A program made the translations under genes and the position numbers. Shown here one piece after another: positions 1 through 11,833 of a DNA stretch of 64,000 nt; position 1 is the first letter of the stretch; each line of letters opens with the position of its first letter. Below the pieces are notes generated by a model that saw nothing but the letters and a program-made list of their open reading frames with translations, did not search any database and was not told the origin of the DNA. Origin of the DNA: Impatiens glandulifera (taxonomy: Eukaryota; Streptophyta; Magnoliopsida; Ericales; Balsaminaceae); contig NC_061869.1 of NCBI RefSeq assembly GCF_907164915.1, positions 10,651,721 to 10,715,720 on the forward strand, given 5' to 3'.

Positions 1-535
1 TCCGAGGGCCCGCGTTTATGCCCTCGGTGAAAGTCTTTTAATTTAAGCCCACCCCCTGTTCTTTCTTTCTTCCTTTCTTTCTCTCTTTCTTTCTTCTTCT
101 TCCTCTCGCTTCCGCCTCTCCTGCTCCGATCCCCTTCTTTCTCCATAGATCTCCGCCACAGATCTCCGCCACAGATCTCTGTCATAGATCCGCAATATAT
201 CTTCGCCTGTTCTCCCTTAATTGATTCCCTCGCTGATAAATATGGACACCGAGGGCTTCATGAATCTCTCGCAGATAAGATTCATTTCTTAGGGCTTTTA
301 TCCTCATCTTTCAGAGAAAATGTCTTTCCGAGGGCCCGCGTTTATGCCCTCGGTGAAAGGCTTTTAATTTAAAGTCCACCCCCCTTTTTTTTCTTCCTTC
401 CTTTCTTTCTTTCTTCTTCTTCTTCCTCTCGATTTCGCCTATCCTGCTTCGATCCCCTTCTTTCTCCATAGATCTCCGCCACAGATCTCCGCCATTGATC
501 CGCAATATATCTCCGCTCGTTCTCACTTAATCGAT
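1..535 (+). repeat. Tandem duplication of a CACTA leader (period about 326 bp)
   Basis: The block starting TCCGAGGGCCCGCGTTTATG at 1 recurs at 327. Both copies continue through the same CT-rich tract, a run of ATCTCCGCCACAG-type repeats and CCGCAATATATCT. The copies are clearly homologous, with scattered substitutions and small indels. The duplicated unit looks like a promoter/5' leader region. Confidence 0.8.
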
Positions 536-1407
536 TCTACTGGCCCATCCACAATATATCTTTATCGATTCCGCCCGTCCACAGTTAGCCTTTGTCGATT
601 CCGTTCGTCCTCCTTCCACCGCTCCGGCCACAGATTCTACTGGTCCTTCGACCAGCCGACGACCTTCGCCCAGGTTAGTTTGTTTGTTCTTTCTAAAATC
701 TAACATAGACCCTAACCTATAAATTATCACATTTGAGCAGAAATTATTATATTAGGGTTTATGGGTTTGAAGCTTCATTTTTAGTATAAAGTAGTAATAT
801 GAAGTAGTCGCAATTAGTATAAAATGTTTGATAGATGATTATGCTCTTCTATCTTGCTGCAATTCTTTATTTGTAATTCCTTCAAAATAATATATTCTTA
901 ATTAGTAGAAATTGGTACTCTTGATAGTTATGTATTTAGTTTTTCTATGATATAGTGGATTGCTATTGGTATAAAATTGACTTGTTGTAAAAGATTATTC
1001 TTCTTCATCCTAACAAAATCCTTGTAGTGTTAAGCCAGATTGCTTGATTAGTTGTGTTATAGTACTTTCAGTTACTTCATATTCAATTTGGCTAGGTTTG
1101 CTTATTCTTCTTCTTCCTAATCAAATCCTTTGAAAGCTCTCATTAATAAAAGAAAATGATCTCCGAGAGCAATGGGAAAGCTCTTTAATTATTTATAAGT
1201 ATATCCGAGAGCCTTTTAATGCTCTCGGTGACATTTATCTCTAAGGGATACCTATGCCCTCGTAAAGATCCTTTTATTTTTCACCGAGAGATTCATCACT
1301 GAGAATCCGTGAGGGCATTTATCGCTCTCGGTGAGGTCTTTCACCGAAGGCACAGCGGCTTTCTCCGAGAGTTTCTATCCTCCTTAATATGCGTTTTTTT
1401 ACTAGTG
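1..1407. mobile_element. CACTA (En/Spm) element, right-hand part
   Basis: The right end at 1391-1407 reads GCGTTTTTTTACTAGTG, the inverse of a CACTA terminus (CACTAGTAAAAAAA). The preceding 250 bases hold repeated subterminal motifs of the CCGAGAG/CTCTCGG and GAGGGC/GCCCTC type (about 1160-1380). The left part holds CT-rich leader sequence that ends in a splice donor (CAG|GTTAGT at 671-678). This resembles the leader exons of the intact CACTA element at 30-41 kb. Only about 0.7 kb separates leader and terminus and no transposase is present, so this is probably an internally deleted derivative. Its left end lies outside the window. Confidence 0.75.
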
Positions 1408-2086
1408 GTACCTCACCAATACAAGACAATATTAGAGGATATTCAGCGCACTACCTGTTCTGTACGGCCACAATCCAAATGTTCAGAGTCTACTATACTC
1501 TCGTACTATAGGCGACCGTCTAACGGACACATGCCACGTGTCCACAAAGAATATTCGATCGTTGGTGCACTTCAACTATAAATAGAAGCCCAAGGACAAC
1601 GGTTGAATTGCTTCCATACTCGCTTCAAGAAAACTACTCTCAAGCTAAAAGCACAAACTACTCATTATTTCACTATGTGATCATATTGTAATTGCATATT
1701 GTCTTTTCTATGAGAAATCTCAGTTTTGTAAGTTGAACAAAAGGTATTTTGTTCAATAAAGAGTTAGCTAGTAGAGTGAGTTGTACTCGAATCAAAGGCT
1801 TTAGTGGATATCCTTCCAGTTGTGGAAGAAGGGTTGACGTATGAGTTTTATCTCTAAACATCCATAAAACTCCTTGTGTTCTTTACTTTATGTCATTTGC
1901 ATTCATTTGTCTGAACCTTCAAATCCAACAAACAGTTCCGAACTTGAATCTGTTTCAAGAGTTTGTAAAGATTTGCAAAGAATAGAAACAGATATTAATC
2001 CCTCACAGGATTATTATCGAATCGAATATCGTAAGCTGTTCACAATAGTCCGACCTTAGTCTCTATTGCCAGCATCAATCCTAACA
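1408..2086 (+). mobile_element. Copia 5' LTR, truncated on the left
   Basis: The segment ends CCTAACA immediately upstream of a primer binding site. It contains a TATA box (TATAAATA, 1577-1584) and probably a polyadenylation signal near 1755. The matching 3' LTR of the same element begins TGTTAGG at 8546, so the LTR termini would be TGTTAGG...CCTAACA. The left part is cut off by the CACTA end at 1407. The CACTA element therefore probably jumped into this LTR, and the missing U3 portion should lie left of the window. Confidence 0.7.
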
Positions 2087-2088
2087 AG

Positions 2089-2101
2089 TGGTATTAGAGC
2101 C
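2089..2101 (+). other. Copia primer binding site (initiator tRNA-Met)
   Basis: TGGTATTAGAGCC lies two bases after the LTR end. It matches the usual plant Copia PBS TGGTATCAGAGCC with one difference, and is complementary to the 3' end of initiator tRNA-Met. Confidence 0.85.
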
Positions 2102-2139
2102 TCATTTTCTATTTTCAAGCACCAATAAGAATCTGAATC

Positions 2140-3281
2140 ATGTCTATGGATGTCACCAACAAGGTTCCCATGTTCTCAAAGGAAAATTATGTCGTGTGGA
2201 AGGCGAGAGTCCATGCTCATCTAGCTTCCATAGATGATGACATGTGGTTTTTCATCGTCGGAGGTCCGATAAAGATTGAGAAGGCTAGATCTGAGTGGAT
2301 CAGTGAAGATAAAAGAAAGAACAACCTCACAACATGGCCAAAGACATTCTCTACAAAACTTTGGATGATAATATGTTCAACTATATCATATCATGCAACT
2401 TTGCCAGAGAAATCTGGGAGAGGCTGACTCAACTCTGCGAGGGAAATGAGAAAACCAAAGAGAAAAAACTCATGGTTGTCACACATTAGATTGATAACAT
2501 TAAGATACTTCCTGGAGAGACGATGACTGAATTCGATGAGAGATTCAGCAAGATTATCACCACTCTTTTCACATTGGGCAAGACTTACAGCAACATAGAG
2601 GTTACAATCAAAGTCATGTGTGCTTTGTCCAGGAAGTGTGATATTAAGACGATGGCGATGAGGGAGTCTAAAAACCTCAACAAGATGGAGCTCTTTGACT
2701 TGCTAGCCGATCTGAAGGCCTACGAGTTTGAGATAAACTCTAGGAATGAAGAGGAGCATTCCACATCTACAATCGCCACCAAGGCATTGGTGACCGCTAA
2801 GGAGCCACCTGCTGCCACTGATATGAAGACTGTTGTCGAACAGATCAGTAGCGATGCCATGACTCTCTTCATGAAGAAATTCGGCAAATTCATGAAGAAG
2901 AGAAATTATAACTCAAGCTCTTCAAATAATAATAATGATGATAAGAGTAATTATAAGGCTAACTTGAAGTGTTTTAACTGTGATAAACTAGGACACTTGA
3001 AAGCGGAATACAGGAAGCCAAAGAAAGATGAAAAGAAGAAAGATGAGAAGAAGAACAACAAAGAGTTGAAGGCTCTCATGGCTGCTGATAGCAAGGCCAA
3101 GTGGGCTCTAAGCGACTCATATGATTCATCATCCAGCGACAGCGATGATGAAGACATTACATGCTTCATGGCAGAGGAAGAATCTGAGGTATTTGACTTC
3201 TCCTCTGAAGAGTTCACAAGAGATGAATTGACTATTGCACTTAATGATATGATCATTGAGTACAAGAAGTTGTCAGACTAA
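2140..3281 (+). pseudogene. Copia gag (UBN2-type), disrupted
   Basis: The reading frame opens MSMDVTNKVPMFSKENY. The motifs are typical of plant Copia gag: F-x-x-E-N-Y-x-x-W-K near the start, then a helical capsid-like part. A zinc knuckle follows at 2968-3011, spaced C-x2-C-x4-H-x4 but with Tyr where the last Cys is expected. An acidic Ser/Asp-rich tail follows. The frame is broken by a frameshift between 2380 and 2440 and a TAG near 2487, with a stop at 3279. The protein would package element RNA in a virus-like particle. The breaks make this copy non-functional. Confidence 0.8.
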
Positions 3282-3559
3282 TGTAATGAAATGAGAATGA
3301 AATATAAAACTGGTAACTTTTCTTCATCTCAAACCTCTAAACCAAAAGATTTTGAAAACAAAATGACTGAGCTCTCATCTAAGAATGAGAAGCTTAAGGA
3401 AAATGTTCAAACCAACGTTTGACATATGTGGTTAGTTCCTAGACGAAATCTGGAGATGTAGTTAGACAGTAGATAAGTATGTTGAGGCCCGCCGGATGCA
3501 AATCCGGTTTAGGATTTGACAATGCTATCACAGATTAGCCGTCAAAGAAGTTAAACCTA

Positions 3560-4121
3560 GTGGAAGACAAGCTTAAGGCTATAAGATTTGTCAGGGGTAG
3601 TTTAACTAATAAAGGAACTGATCCAAGTTGTGAGGACTTAACCTTAAAGGATGAAATAATTTATGTTAAGTCAACTGTAAGTTGGCTGAAACTTGGAAAG
3701 GAAGCAACCAACAAGTATGGAAAACCAAAACCTGACAGGAATTCAATGAGTTTTAAACAAAAATCTTCCTCTAAGGTTAATGGATTAGCTTCTAGCAGGA
3801 AGACGCCTATCAAGCCTAAATCATACGCACTAATCACAACACAACAAGGGAAATCCATCAAAATAATTCAAATATGGATTCTTAAGGGACTGATTGACCG
3901 AGGACCCAAGTGAATGTGGGTACCAAAAAGCTGTAAATATGTATTTTGTAGGTACAATAGATCAGCTGCATGGAGGAATTTGGGAGCATGTCAGTTAGAA
4001 TCATATTCGTCTAGAATATGTCCCAACAGATCAGCAAGTGGTAGACGTGTTCACGAAGCCACTCTCCGAGACTATGTTTTCTTATTTTAGAAATATTTTG
4101 GGTCTTGTGAATCTCAATTGA
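3560..4121 (+). pseudogene. Copia pol remnants (mostly deleted)
   Basis: A 117-codon open stretch (3560-3913) of low-complexity Lys/Ser-rich sequence precedes a short piece at about 3970-4121. That piece matches the C-terminal end of Copia RNase H (EYVPTDQQ, then DVFTKPL, then LGLVNLN before a stop), with an internal stop near 3991. Protease, integrase and reverse transcriptase are missing between the two. This internally deleted pol cannot support autonomous transposition. Confidence 0.75.
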
Positions 4122-4966
4122 TTTATTTTAATTGAACATGCATAAATTTAGGGGGAATTTGATGATTAAAATGATTAGACAAACGTGTGTAGACGGAGGT
4201 CTTAATCGATCTAATTAGTCGTTTAAAGGAGTTATATACTTAGACGAATATTTGCTTAAGCAACTTGCAAATTAAGCTTGGTTAGACGTTTATATGTGAG
4301 ACATACATCTAAAGCGTCTGTAGATGAGCGTGATTAGACGCCTTCTAAACAGATGCGTGATTAGACGTCTGTAGATGAGCGTAGTTAGACGTCGTCTAAA
4401 CAAGACGTCTACCCAGCTTAGACGCAAGGTATACGGATAGCATGTTAGACGTCTAACTACGCGTGCCTTTAGACGCCTCATTTTCGGACGAGTTGAGGAC
4501 ATCTGTCATTTTAATATGCGTTGTCACTTTTATTTTCCCGCTCAAACAATAAAAACAGTTGTTGTTTTAAAAATTATTTGGAGATAATATATTGATTAGA
4601 TAAAATAAAATCTGATAAATATTTCCATGTGTCAAATAACATTGAGACATGTGTCTTTTAATGTTAAAAACATGACTAATATTTTTTTACGACTTGATAA
4701 ATCAGTTTTCTACACTTTTTAAAGCTTTTATGAAAGACTTTTTAATGATGACCTTTCTTGAAAAACGCTTTTAAATTAAGTGATGGTTGTATTTCAAATT
4801 ATGTCTTTTAGGCACGTGACCTTTCACATTCTATTTAAGATTTTCATGCATGCCAAAAAGTCTTTTTTACGCCATCGTTTAGAATTCCTTGAAAAACCCT
4901 AATCTTCTCTCTACCTTCTTTCTAAACATAAACTAACTTCTTCATCATCCTTTCTTCAAACTCAAG
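4122..4966. repeat. Noncoding spacer with AGACGTCT-rich repeats
   Basis: From 4165 to about 4480 the motif TTAGACG / AGACGTCT recurs many times in both orientations, giving a palindrome-rich tract. The rest is AT-rich. At 4812-4840 CACGTG and TATTTAAG precede the start of the extra coding region by about 130 bases, so this spacer could contain its promoter. A purine run (TTAGGGGGAA at 4149) resembles a polypurine tract, but no LTR follows it convincingly. Confidence 0.55.
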
Positions 4967-7900
4967 ATGTCTACTAAGAAAATTGTTTCCCTGTCTCAAA
5001 ACATCATGTAGGTAGACTTTGAATTTATCTATACTCTTGAACAGCAAGATATTATTGATATCTTCAAGACTTTAGAGGCATCTAGCCTCAGGAAGTTCCT
5101 TAGCGGTCTTTATGTTCTCTATGAAGAGGAAGTCCGAGAGTTATTCAAGTTAGGGAAAGTGGTTGGAGATTCTATCGAAGTGACGGTGAACGGATCAAAA
5201 ATTTCTTTCTCTGAAACTGTATTCGCCGAGTTCTTCAAACTTCCATCGGAGCGTCGTATCTTTGACGTCGCGATTTCGGCCGAGATTATTTCAGGGATGC
5301 AGACCGTCTTCTCGGACATCGGCGGTTCGGTTAACATCAACGGGAAGAAGAAAGTTTTAAAATACCATTTCTGCATTCTGAACGACATTATTGCTAAGTC
5401 GCTTCAGGGAAGGGCAGGGTCCTTTGACCTCTATACTCAAGACATATTTGAGTACATGGTGACTATAACTAGAGGGATGTTAGTTAATTGGGCATCCGTT
5501 CTGTTCTCAACATTGTGCCAGATGGTATCTTCACCGAGCAAGTAGAGCGTGGGCTTTTCAGTCCAACTCGGCTGGCTCTTGGAGCATCTGAGAGTTCCTA
5601 TGGGTCGGGGTGCGGTTGTTAACCCCTATCGAATATTTACTAACGTTTCTATGAAGAGCTTCTTGGTAAGGATGAAACTCGCTAAGGAGTTGAATCTTGA
5701 ATACTCTGTTCCTCAAACGAGTGGTCAGTCGATCACTCGGTCCAAGCGTCTGGCTTCCTCTAGTCTAAAAACTACTTTTAAGAGGGCTAGGCCTTCTGCT
5801 ATGGAGTCCACCGCGAGCTCCAACAACCAGAAGAGGGCACCTATTAGGGATTCTGGAGAAGTTGACTCCATCCCTAAAAGGGCAAGACAAGAGAAAACCC
5901 CCCATCATCGTTGTCCCTTTATCCTCGATCTCCCTGTCACCATCAGCCAGCCCAATGAAAAAGCGAGGAGTGGCATCCGCTCTCGTTGCTGATAAGTCGG
6001 AGGTGTCTACAATTGTTAGGACATCTTCTAAGGCTTCCCGACGTTAACCATTGACAAATGTTCTGGACAATCAGCAAGAAAGGTTGTTAAAGTCGCCTAC
6101 CCATGCTGGTGTTCAGTCGACATCTAAGGTATCCCCTTCTGTCCCTATGGACGTAGAGCCCAATGTTGAAGTTCCAGTGGTGAAACAAGCTAATAGACCA
6201 ACTATTGAGCCAGTTAGTCAATTTTATGAGAATATTCATATGGAAAACACATATGTTCTCCTTGCTGAACAGTAGCTGCAGTTGCTGCTAATGCTCATAT
6301 GTCGACTGAAACAGAGCAGGTAGCAATTCCTTCGTCTACTGTTGCTACTACTTCTGAACAAGAACCTATTCAGACGGATGTTGCGGCGTTTGGTGCTGAG
6401 AAAATTGAAGAAACGTATGTTCAGAAAACAACTGTGACTGTAACTGAGCTTCTAGAAGGTGTGTTTTAAAAAGGTCTCTCTCCATTCGAATTATTGGGAG
6501 CAGCCCACGGGGCTTTAGGAATTACTTTTAGAGAATTAATGCCCACTCCCAAACCCTTCGAAGTTCAAGATAAAGGAAAAGGTTTGGCCGATGACTCTTC
6601 TGAATACACATATGAAGCCAATATAATTTTCGACCTCATCATGGAGGATGTTGAGGTGAAAGCAGTCGAGAAGATCGAAGCTTTCGACACTTGGATGAGT
6701 AAAGACTCCACTATCCATACGGCGAAATTATTACAAGCAAAAAGGTTGTGACAGAGTGCAAGGAACTAGTTCAAACGGAGAAATTTATTCTTAAGTGGGC
6801 AAAAACAAGTGTTCATGAGGCTCTCAAGCGGAGAGAATTCATCGTGGCTAATGCGATGGGACATGCTCTTTTTTATCTACTCGAAAAGAGGAAGGCTAAT
6901 TTTAACTCCTATGACAAGTCCGCTCAAACAGAGAAGAAGGTTCTTAACCGCCTCGACTTGCTCATGGAGTCATACTGCTCAATTGTCCTCCAATACGTCG
7001 ATGGTACTAAGTCTTCTCGATTTGATATCTTTCAAACAAAACCATTGGGTGTAGATCTCAATTGCCAAGATGAAGATGAGCCAATTATACACGTTGATGA
7101 CATACTTTCTCCGCAAGGCGAGTTTCGTCCGATCGCCAGAACTAAGCAGACACCCCCTCCGTCTGAAGCTCAACAAGAAATTCCTATCACTAAGTAGATT
7201 GTTGTTGCTCCTGAAGTTAAGAAGACGCCGTCCATTCAGAAAGAGACGTCTGAAGTTCCCCTGACATTTGAACAAAGGAAGTCGTCGTTTATTGAGGGGG
7301 AACCCTCGAATCCATCTGAACAAGAACAAACCCTATCTCTTGAGGGGGGACGTACTCGTTCTCAAAGGGTTCCTGAATTTGAAAAAGTTAAGTCCTCCTC
7401 TTCGTCCGAAGAAAAGACGTCTGAAGAAAGAATGCACACTCCTCCAACCACTCATCATTTATCTCATGTGAGGACAGTCTGTTCCCTTCATGAACATCTT
7501 CTTGGACATCATCTTCGATCTAAAGACATGTTTGTGTTGAGATCAAAGAAGACAGAAATAACTCCAGGGCTATGATAAATGTTCCACTAGCACCTCCCTC
7601 GGACAGAGAACTAGAACAATCGATACTATCAAGCATGCATGCCAATCCTATTCGTTCTGTTCCAGCTCATTCGTATATTGTATCATTTACCCTTCCTTCA
7701 TCTGAGGAAGCCTCTCTTAAAGATGCGAGCTTCCGCACGACCATTATGGATGCGTTGGCCACGATGCAACAGAACCTATTAGATATGTCCTCCAGACTGT
7801 AAAATCTTGAAAGGGATTTTGCAGCAAACACTAAATCCTATACTGCCATAATTGTTGCTCAAAAAGGCACCGAGAAAAATCTATTGAGAAATACGTATAA

Positions 7901-8390
7901 GTAAATCTTCTCCACACTCAGTATAAGAAGTTGGAAAAGAATATGCACAAAAAAAATTCGGATCATCATGCCGAGTCAAAGTCCTTCAGTCTCGAGCTTC
8001 ACCATGAGACAATGGCTATGATTGAATTTGTAAGTCTTCAAATGATGGAGGTTACAAAATTGCTCAGAAGTGCAGAAGTTGAACGCCTAGAACAAGTAGA
8101 GATTGTCTCTAGGCGTTTCCAGGCCGAAGAAAAGGTTGTTGTTGAGGCCGTTAAGACAATTGTTGATGCTGTTAAAATGGGGAAGGTAGTAGTAGAGGGG
8201 GGTCCAACACTCACGACACTCGGTCCAAAAGAAAACCTGCTCAAGGCGGTCGTTGTAGCTGCCAATCTGATCGAGGTGGTCGTGGAAACGGTCGTGGAGG
8301 AGATAGAGGCGGTAGTGGTGGTGGTCGAGAAATAGGTCGACTGCACAACCTTTTAACCGGGGAATCAATTCTTCAAACACATATCCAAGA
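4967..8390 (+). pseudogene. Extra (non gag-pol) coding region of the Copia element
   Basis: A long decayed coding region begins MSTKKIVSLSQ at 4967 and lies after pol but before the polypurine tract, the position of the env-like gene in Sirevirus-type Copia elements. One frame runs from 4967 to 5992 with only two stops (5009, 5543). Frame changes then lead to segments at 6051-6275, 6494-7197 and 7572-7802. The last part (about 8205-8390) reads as a Gly/Arg-rich RGG tail. The N-terminal 200 residues (IIDIFKTLEASSLRKFL, LLNDIIAKS-like) recall, from memory, a repeat-encoded family in Lamiales genomes that carries misleading automatic names. I see no clear transmembrane segment. The function is unknown. 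Confidence 0.6.
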
Positions 8391-8533
8391 GTCAAAAGGG
8401 AAGGATCTTAAATTTATCATCTTACGTTGTGTATTTTTATTTTATTTAAGTACTCTAGATAATTATCTAGTTCGTATTCTAAATTTATTTGTGTTATTAA
8501 CTCAATTGCTTTTAATTAGTTTTAACATCATCA

Positions 8534-8545
8534 AAAGGGGGAAAT
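8534..8545 (+). other. Copia polypurine tract
   Basis: AAAAGGGGGAAAT sits immediately before the TGTTAGG that starts the 3' LTR. This is the expected position for plus-strand priming. Confidence 0.75.
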
Positions 8546-8960
8546 TGTTAGGTTAAATAAAACAAAGAAAAGAGAAAAATTGATTAAGAAAGACATAATT
8601 AATTAACGTAAGAGAATATGCTCAACATGGTTTTGGTTATATGGTCTGAATCAAACTAAGTTAAGTAAATTGTTTTGTGCATGCACAAAACTAAAGGATT
8701 ATGCTACTTCAGACGTGGTCTGAAGCAAGCACATATATACGTCTTGCTACTTTAGACGAAGTCTGAAATACGCAAGTACACGGAGTCGTCTAACTCCTTT
8801 AGATGCGGTCTAAAGGGAAATATAGTTAGACGAGGTCTAACTCCTTTAGATGCAGTCTAAAGGGAAACGTAGTTAAACGAGCTCTAACTCCTTTAGATGC
8901 GGTTTAAAAGGAAACGTAGTTACACGAGGTCTAACTCCTTTAGTTACACGAGGTCTAAAT
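8546..8960 (+). mobile_element. Copia 3' LTR, left part only
   Basis: The sequence begins TGTTAGGTTAAATAAA directly after the polypurine tract. It runs through the AGACG-type repeats and then fades into AT-rich DNA. No copy of the TATA/U5 portion seen at 1570-2086 follows, so the right part of this LTR is deleted. The surviving portions of the 5' and 3' LTRs do not overlap, so the insertion cannot be dated by LTR divergence. Confidence 0.6.
8792..8958 (+). repeat. 47-bp tandem repeat in the 3' LTR (about 3.5 copies)
   Basis: AACTCCTTTAGATGCGGTCT starts at 8792 and recurs at 8839, 8886 and 8933, an exact period of 47. The units contain TTTAGA...TCTAAA inverted repeats and the AGACGAGGTCT motif. 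The last copy is shortened. Confidence 0.85.
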
Positions 8961-11040
8961 ATATTTTTAAAAAATAAGTAGATATTACTCTGAAGAAATA
9001 GTTCTTGAAATAAAAAATAATAATTGTGATATAAATTAAAATTAGAATTTAAAGATATTTATTTAAAAAATTAAAATAAAATTTTGTTATAGAATGAAAA
9101 AAAAGTAACTTAAAATATATTTTTTTAAATTAAATAAAAAAAATCAATTCAAAAACTAAAAAAAGCCTTGAGCTAATAAAAAAATAGTTAAGATAAAAAA
9201 AAAATATAAAAAGTAAAAAAAAAATTGGTACTAAATTTTAGAAACGTTTTAAAATGAGAGTTCTTTATATATTTTTTAAAATGGTACTAAATTTGATATA
9301 AACATTCTATCTTTAAATTTAACCTAATATTAAAATTAAATAAAATATATTTAATATATTATGATAATAAATTTTATATAATATTAATAAAGGTATAATG
9401 AGAAATTAAAAATTAAGTGATATAAGAATTATGTTTTAACTAAAGGGACTAATTATCATTTTATATCAATAGAATATGTACTATATTATATTAAGATGCA
9501 ATATTATCCAATATTGTTATTTGTTACCACTAAATCAAATTTATATTTAAAACCAACAAATGTTTAAAACATTAGTAAAACCTATTTAAATTATTCTAAT
9601 AAATTTAGGGTGAGAAACAAAATCAGCTTTTACTCTAATTTATTTATTACCCAAATTGTAATGTTTTTTTTTTCTTTCTTTCTAATCAATCATACCATTA
9701 ACCTTTCATAAATTTATATTATTTGAATAATCTATCTAATCTTATCATGAAAAGAGTATCTATTTAAAAACAATTATATATCTATTTTATTTGCATTGAA
9801 AAATATTATTCTCCATAACAATTATTATTCGCATTAAAAATAAATTTAATATTTTTTTAATATGGGAAGCTCTAATCGGACTTTCTTCTTCAACATCAAA
9901 ATTTAAAACGTTTTTGTGTAAAGAACGAGTTTGTGATATTTCTTCTCTTAGTTATGATTTTTATCATTTACGATTAAAAATAAATTTAATAATAAAACAT
10001 ATATAAAACCAAAAAATATATACATAAATGCCATAAGAAATTAAAAGCTTAAAAACAACTTAAAAAACAATTAAAAACTCATCAGATTTATCTTGTACCA
10101 AGAAGCTAGTCAATCTCTTGCAAACTAAAAGAAATGCAATAGAGACACAAAATAAATAATTGAATGACCAAATGACAAATAAGAATAAACACTTAATACT
10201 TAAAATAGTAATATGGATATAATAGAATAGTAGGAAAGACGTTGTAAATAGGTTTTTGTCTTGAAACTGATATGTTACTCACACCATAGATTTCAGAAAA
10301 AATAAAAATTTTAATACTTTTGTAATATAGGTTAAAATGAATCAATTAATCCCCTCTTCTAACTTCGCTATAAAAAAATATGAATATCTTCGGCCTCTCT
10401 ACGATTAAATTGGTTGCGGAATATCAGCTTAACCCGTATAGACTAATCACACTCCAAAAAAGTTACAGAACCCCGCGTTCTAGAAAAAATCAATTATTCG
10501 ATATTCTAAGACTAAATTCAAATAAGAAAGTAGATTCCAATAGAGAAATGACTTCTTATATAAGTATAATTAACTCTCAGTTTTAGAAAAATTAGGCAGA
10601 ATTAACTTATATTGTTAGGACAATTACTACATGATGTTTGAAGTTTAGGGATAAAATGAAAATGGTGTTAAGTCTTAATCATGTTAATGATGTCTAAGCT
10701 AAGTTTAGGTATAAAATGAAGATGGTGAAGTCTTAAGGATCTACATAAGAAAATATCACAATTTATGAAAGAACACTCAATCTCAACCATCCAAATATTG
10801 CTCACTAAAGTAGTTCAAATGACATGACTCGATACCAGCAAACCCTAAAACATACATGCAGAAAAATTCAGACAAGAAAAGGTTATGATTCACGAAATGG
10901 AACTGAAACAATTGCAAAAGAAAAAGTTCATATACCAAACAGATCTTGTGACAAAACAGAAGTTATTTTACCTCCAAATAGTTTAAGGCCAAAGTTTAAC
11001 ATTGTCACTTTCACTTGTTGAATAGGATAATAATAATCTG
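8961..11040. other. AT-rich intergenic DNA
   Basis: Long A/T-rich stretches with homopolymer runs. The largest open frame (10380-10586) has no recognisable motif. I see no gene or clear transposon boundary here. Confidence 0.6.
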
Positions 11041-11125
11041 ATATGAAACATTACTCGAAATATCAGATAAGTTCAAATAAGTTCTTCACCCATAGTAGAA
11101 ACTGCAAAGCAGCAGTAACAGTAGC

Positions 11126-11833
11126 TTAATAACGGTACTTAGTGGAGTAATCCTTGGGTGCAATAACCAGACCGCGACCCTTTCTTGCCCCACGATAGAT
11201 AGTTTCAACAATGTCGATAAATTCCTGTTTATCCTTCATCGCCCAGTTGATCTTGTTGTTGTTTCCAGTCCCAAGATCTATCATAATGTGTTTGTTCCTG
11301 AAGAAGAACATTATTGTCGAAGGGTCATACAGCTCGTACATAGTATTGAAGTCTGGCACCTCGGTTATGTCCACAAGGTATATCACAGCAAAGTTCTTTA
11401 TTGTCTCTGCAACCGAGGACAAAACCTCATCCATCTGGATTAATTCGATACCAAAAGTATTAGAAAATTGATCATAATAACTGCAAGAAACCAAGATTAC
11501 AGTGTATATATCAAATTGAGAATCTTATATCATCCCATTTGACTATCCAAACAATTTGATCAAAAGAGTTAGGGTTGATTATTAGAATATCTCCATCCAC
11601 CTACAAATAACCAATCACTAGCTAAACTAAATCTAACCGCGTGATAATAACTGAAAACCTAAATTAGCAACACAATAAAAAATCGAAGGGGGCATAAAAA
11701 GATAGATACAGACCTGCATACAAGTTTCATCCCAATCATGACCGAACCGAATCACAACGAGACGTTCTTCTTCAGCAAGAATTGCTTGATCCACGGCCCA
11801 TCCATTGTGAAGATGAGGCAGCAAGTACGACAT
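11126..11833 (-). CDS. YLS8: U5 snRNP 15-kDa thioredoxin-like protein (DIB1/Dim1, YLS8-like)
   Basis: Two coding exons on the minus strand: 11833-11714 (40 codons, MSYLLPHLHNGWAVDQAIL to DETCMQ) and 11434-11126 (MDEVL to the stop). The intron is GT-AG and 279 bp. The 142-residue product has the same length as, and is nearly identical to, the Arabidopsis YLS8 and human DIM1 proteins as I recall them: GHDWDETC, NFAVIYLVDITEVPDF, FFFRNKHIMIDLGTGNNNK and the C-terminal KGRGLVIAPKDYSTKYRY. DIB1 is a thioredoxin-fold component of the U4/U6.U5 tri-snRNP in the nucleus and acts during spliceosome activation. A 5' UTR intron lies upstream: acceptor before 11846, donor GTAAG at 12325-12321. The gene looks intact and highly conserved. 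Confidence 0.97.

Noticed and set aside
4149..4180. Possible second polypurine tract and LTR start (TTAGGGGGAATTTGATGA)
   Set aside because: No downstream copy of LTR sequence matches, while TGTTAGG at 8546 pairs properly with CCTAACA at 2080-2086.
8038..8395. Thr- or Tyr-rich minus-strand frames and the Val-rich plus-strand frame
   Set aside because: They are alternative readings of the RGG-tail region of the Copia extra coding sequence.
10380..11021. Two open frames of 65-68 codons upstream of the DIB1 gene's 3' end
   Set aside because: No conserved motif, no splice signals and AT-rich composition; treated as chance.
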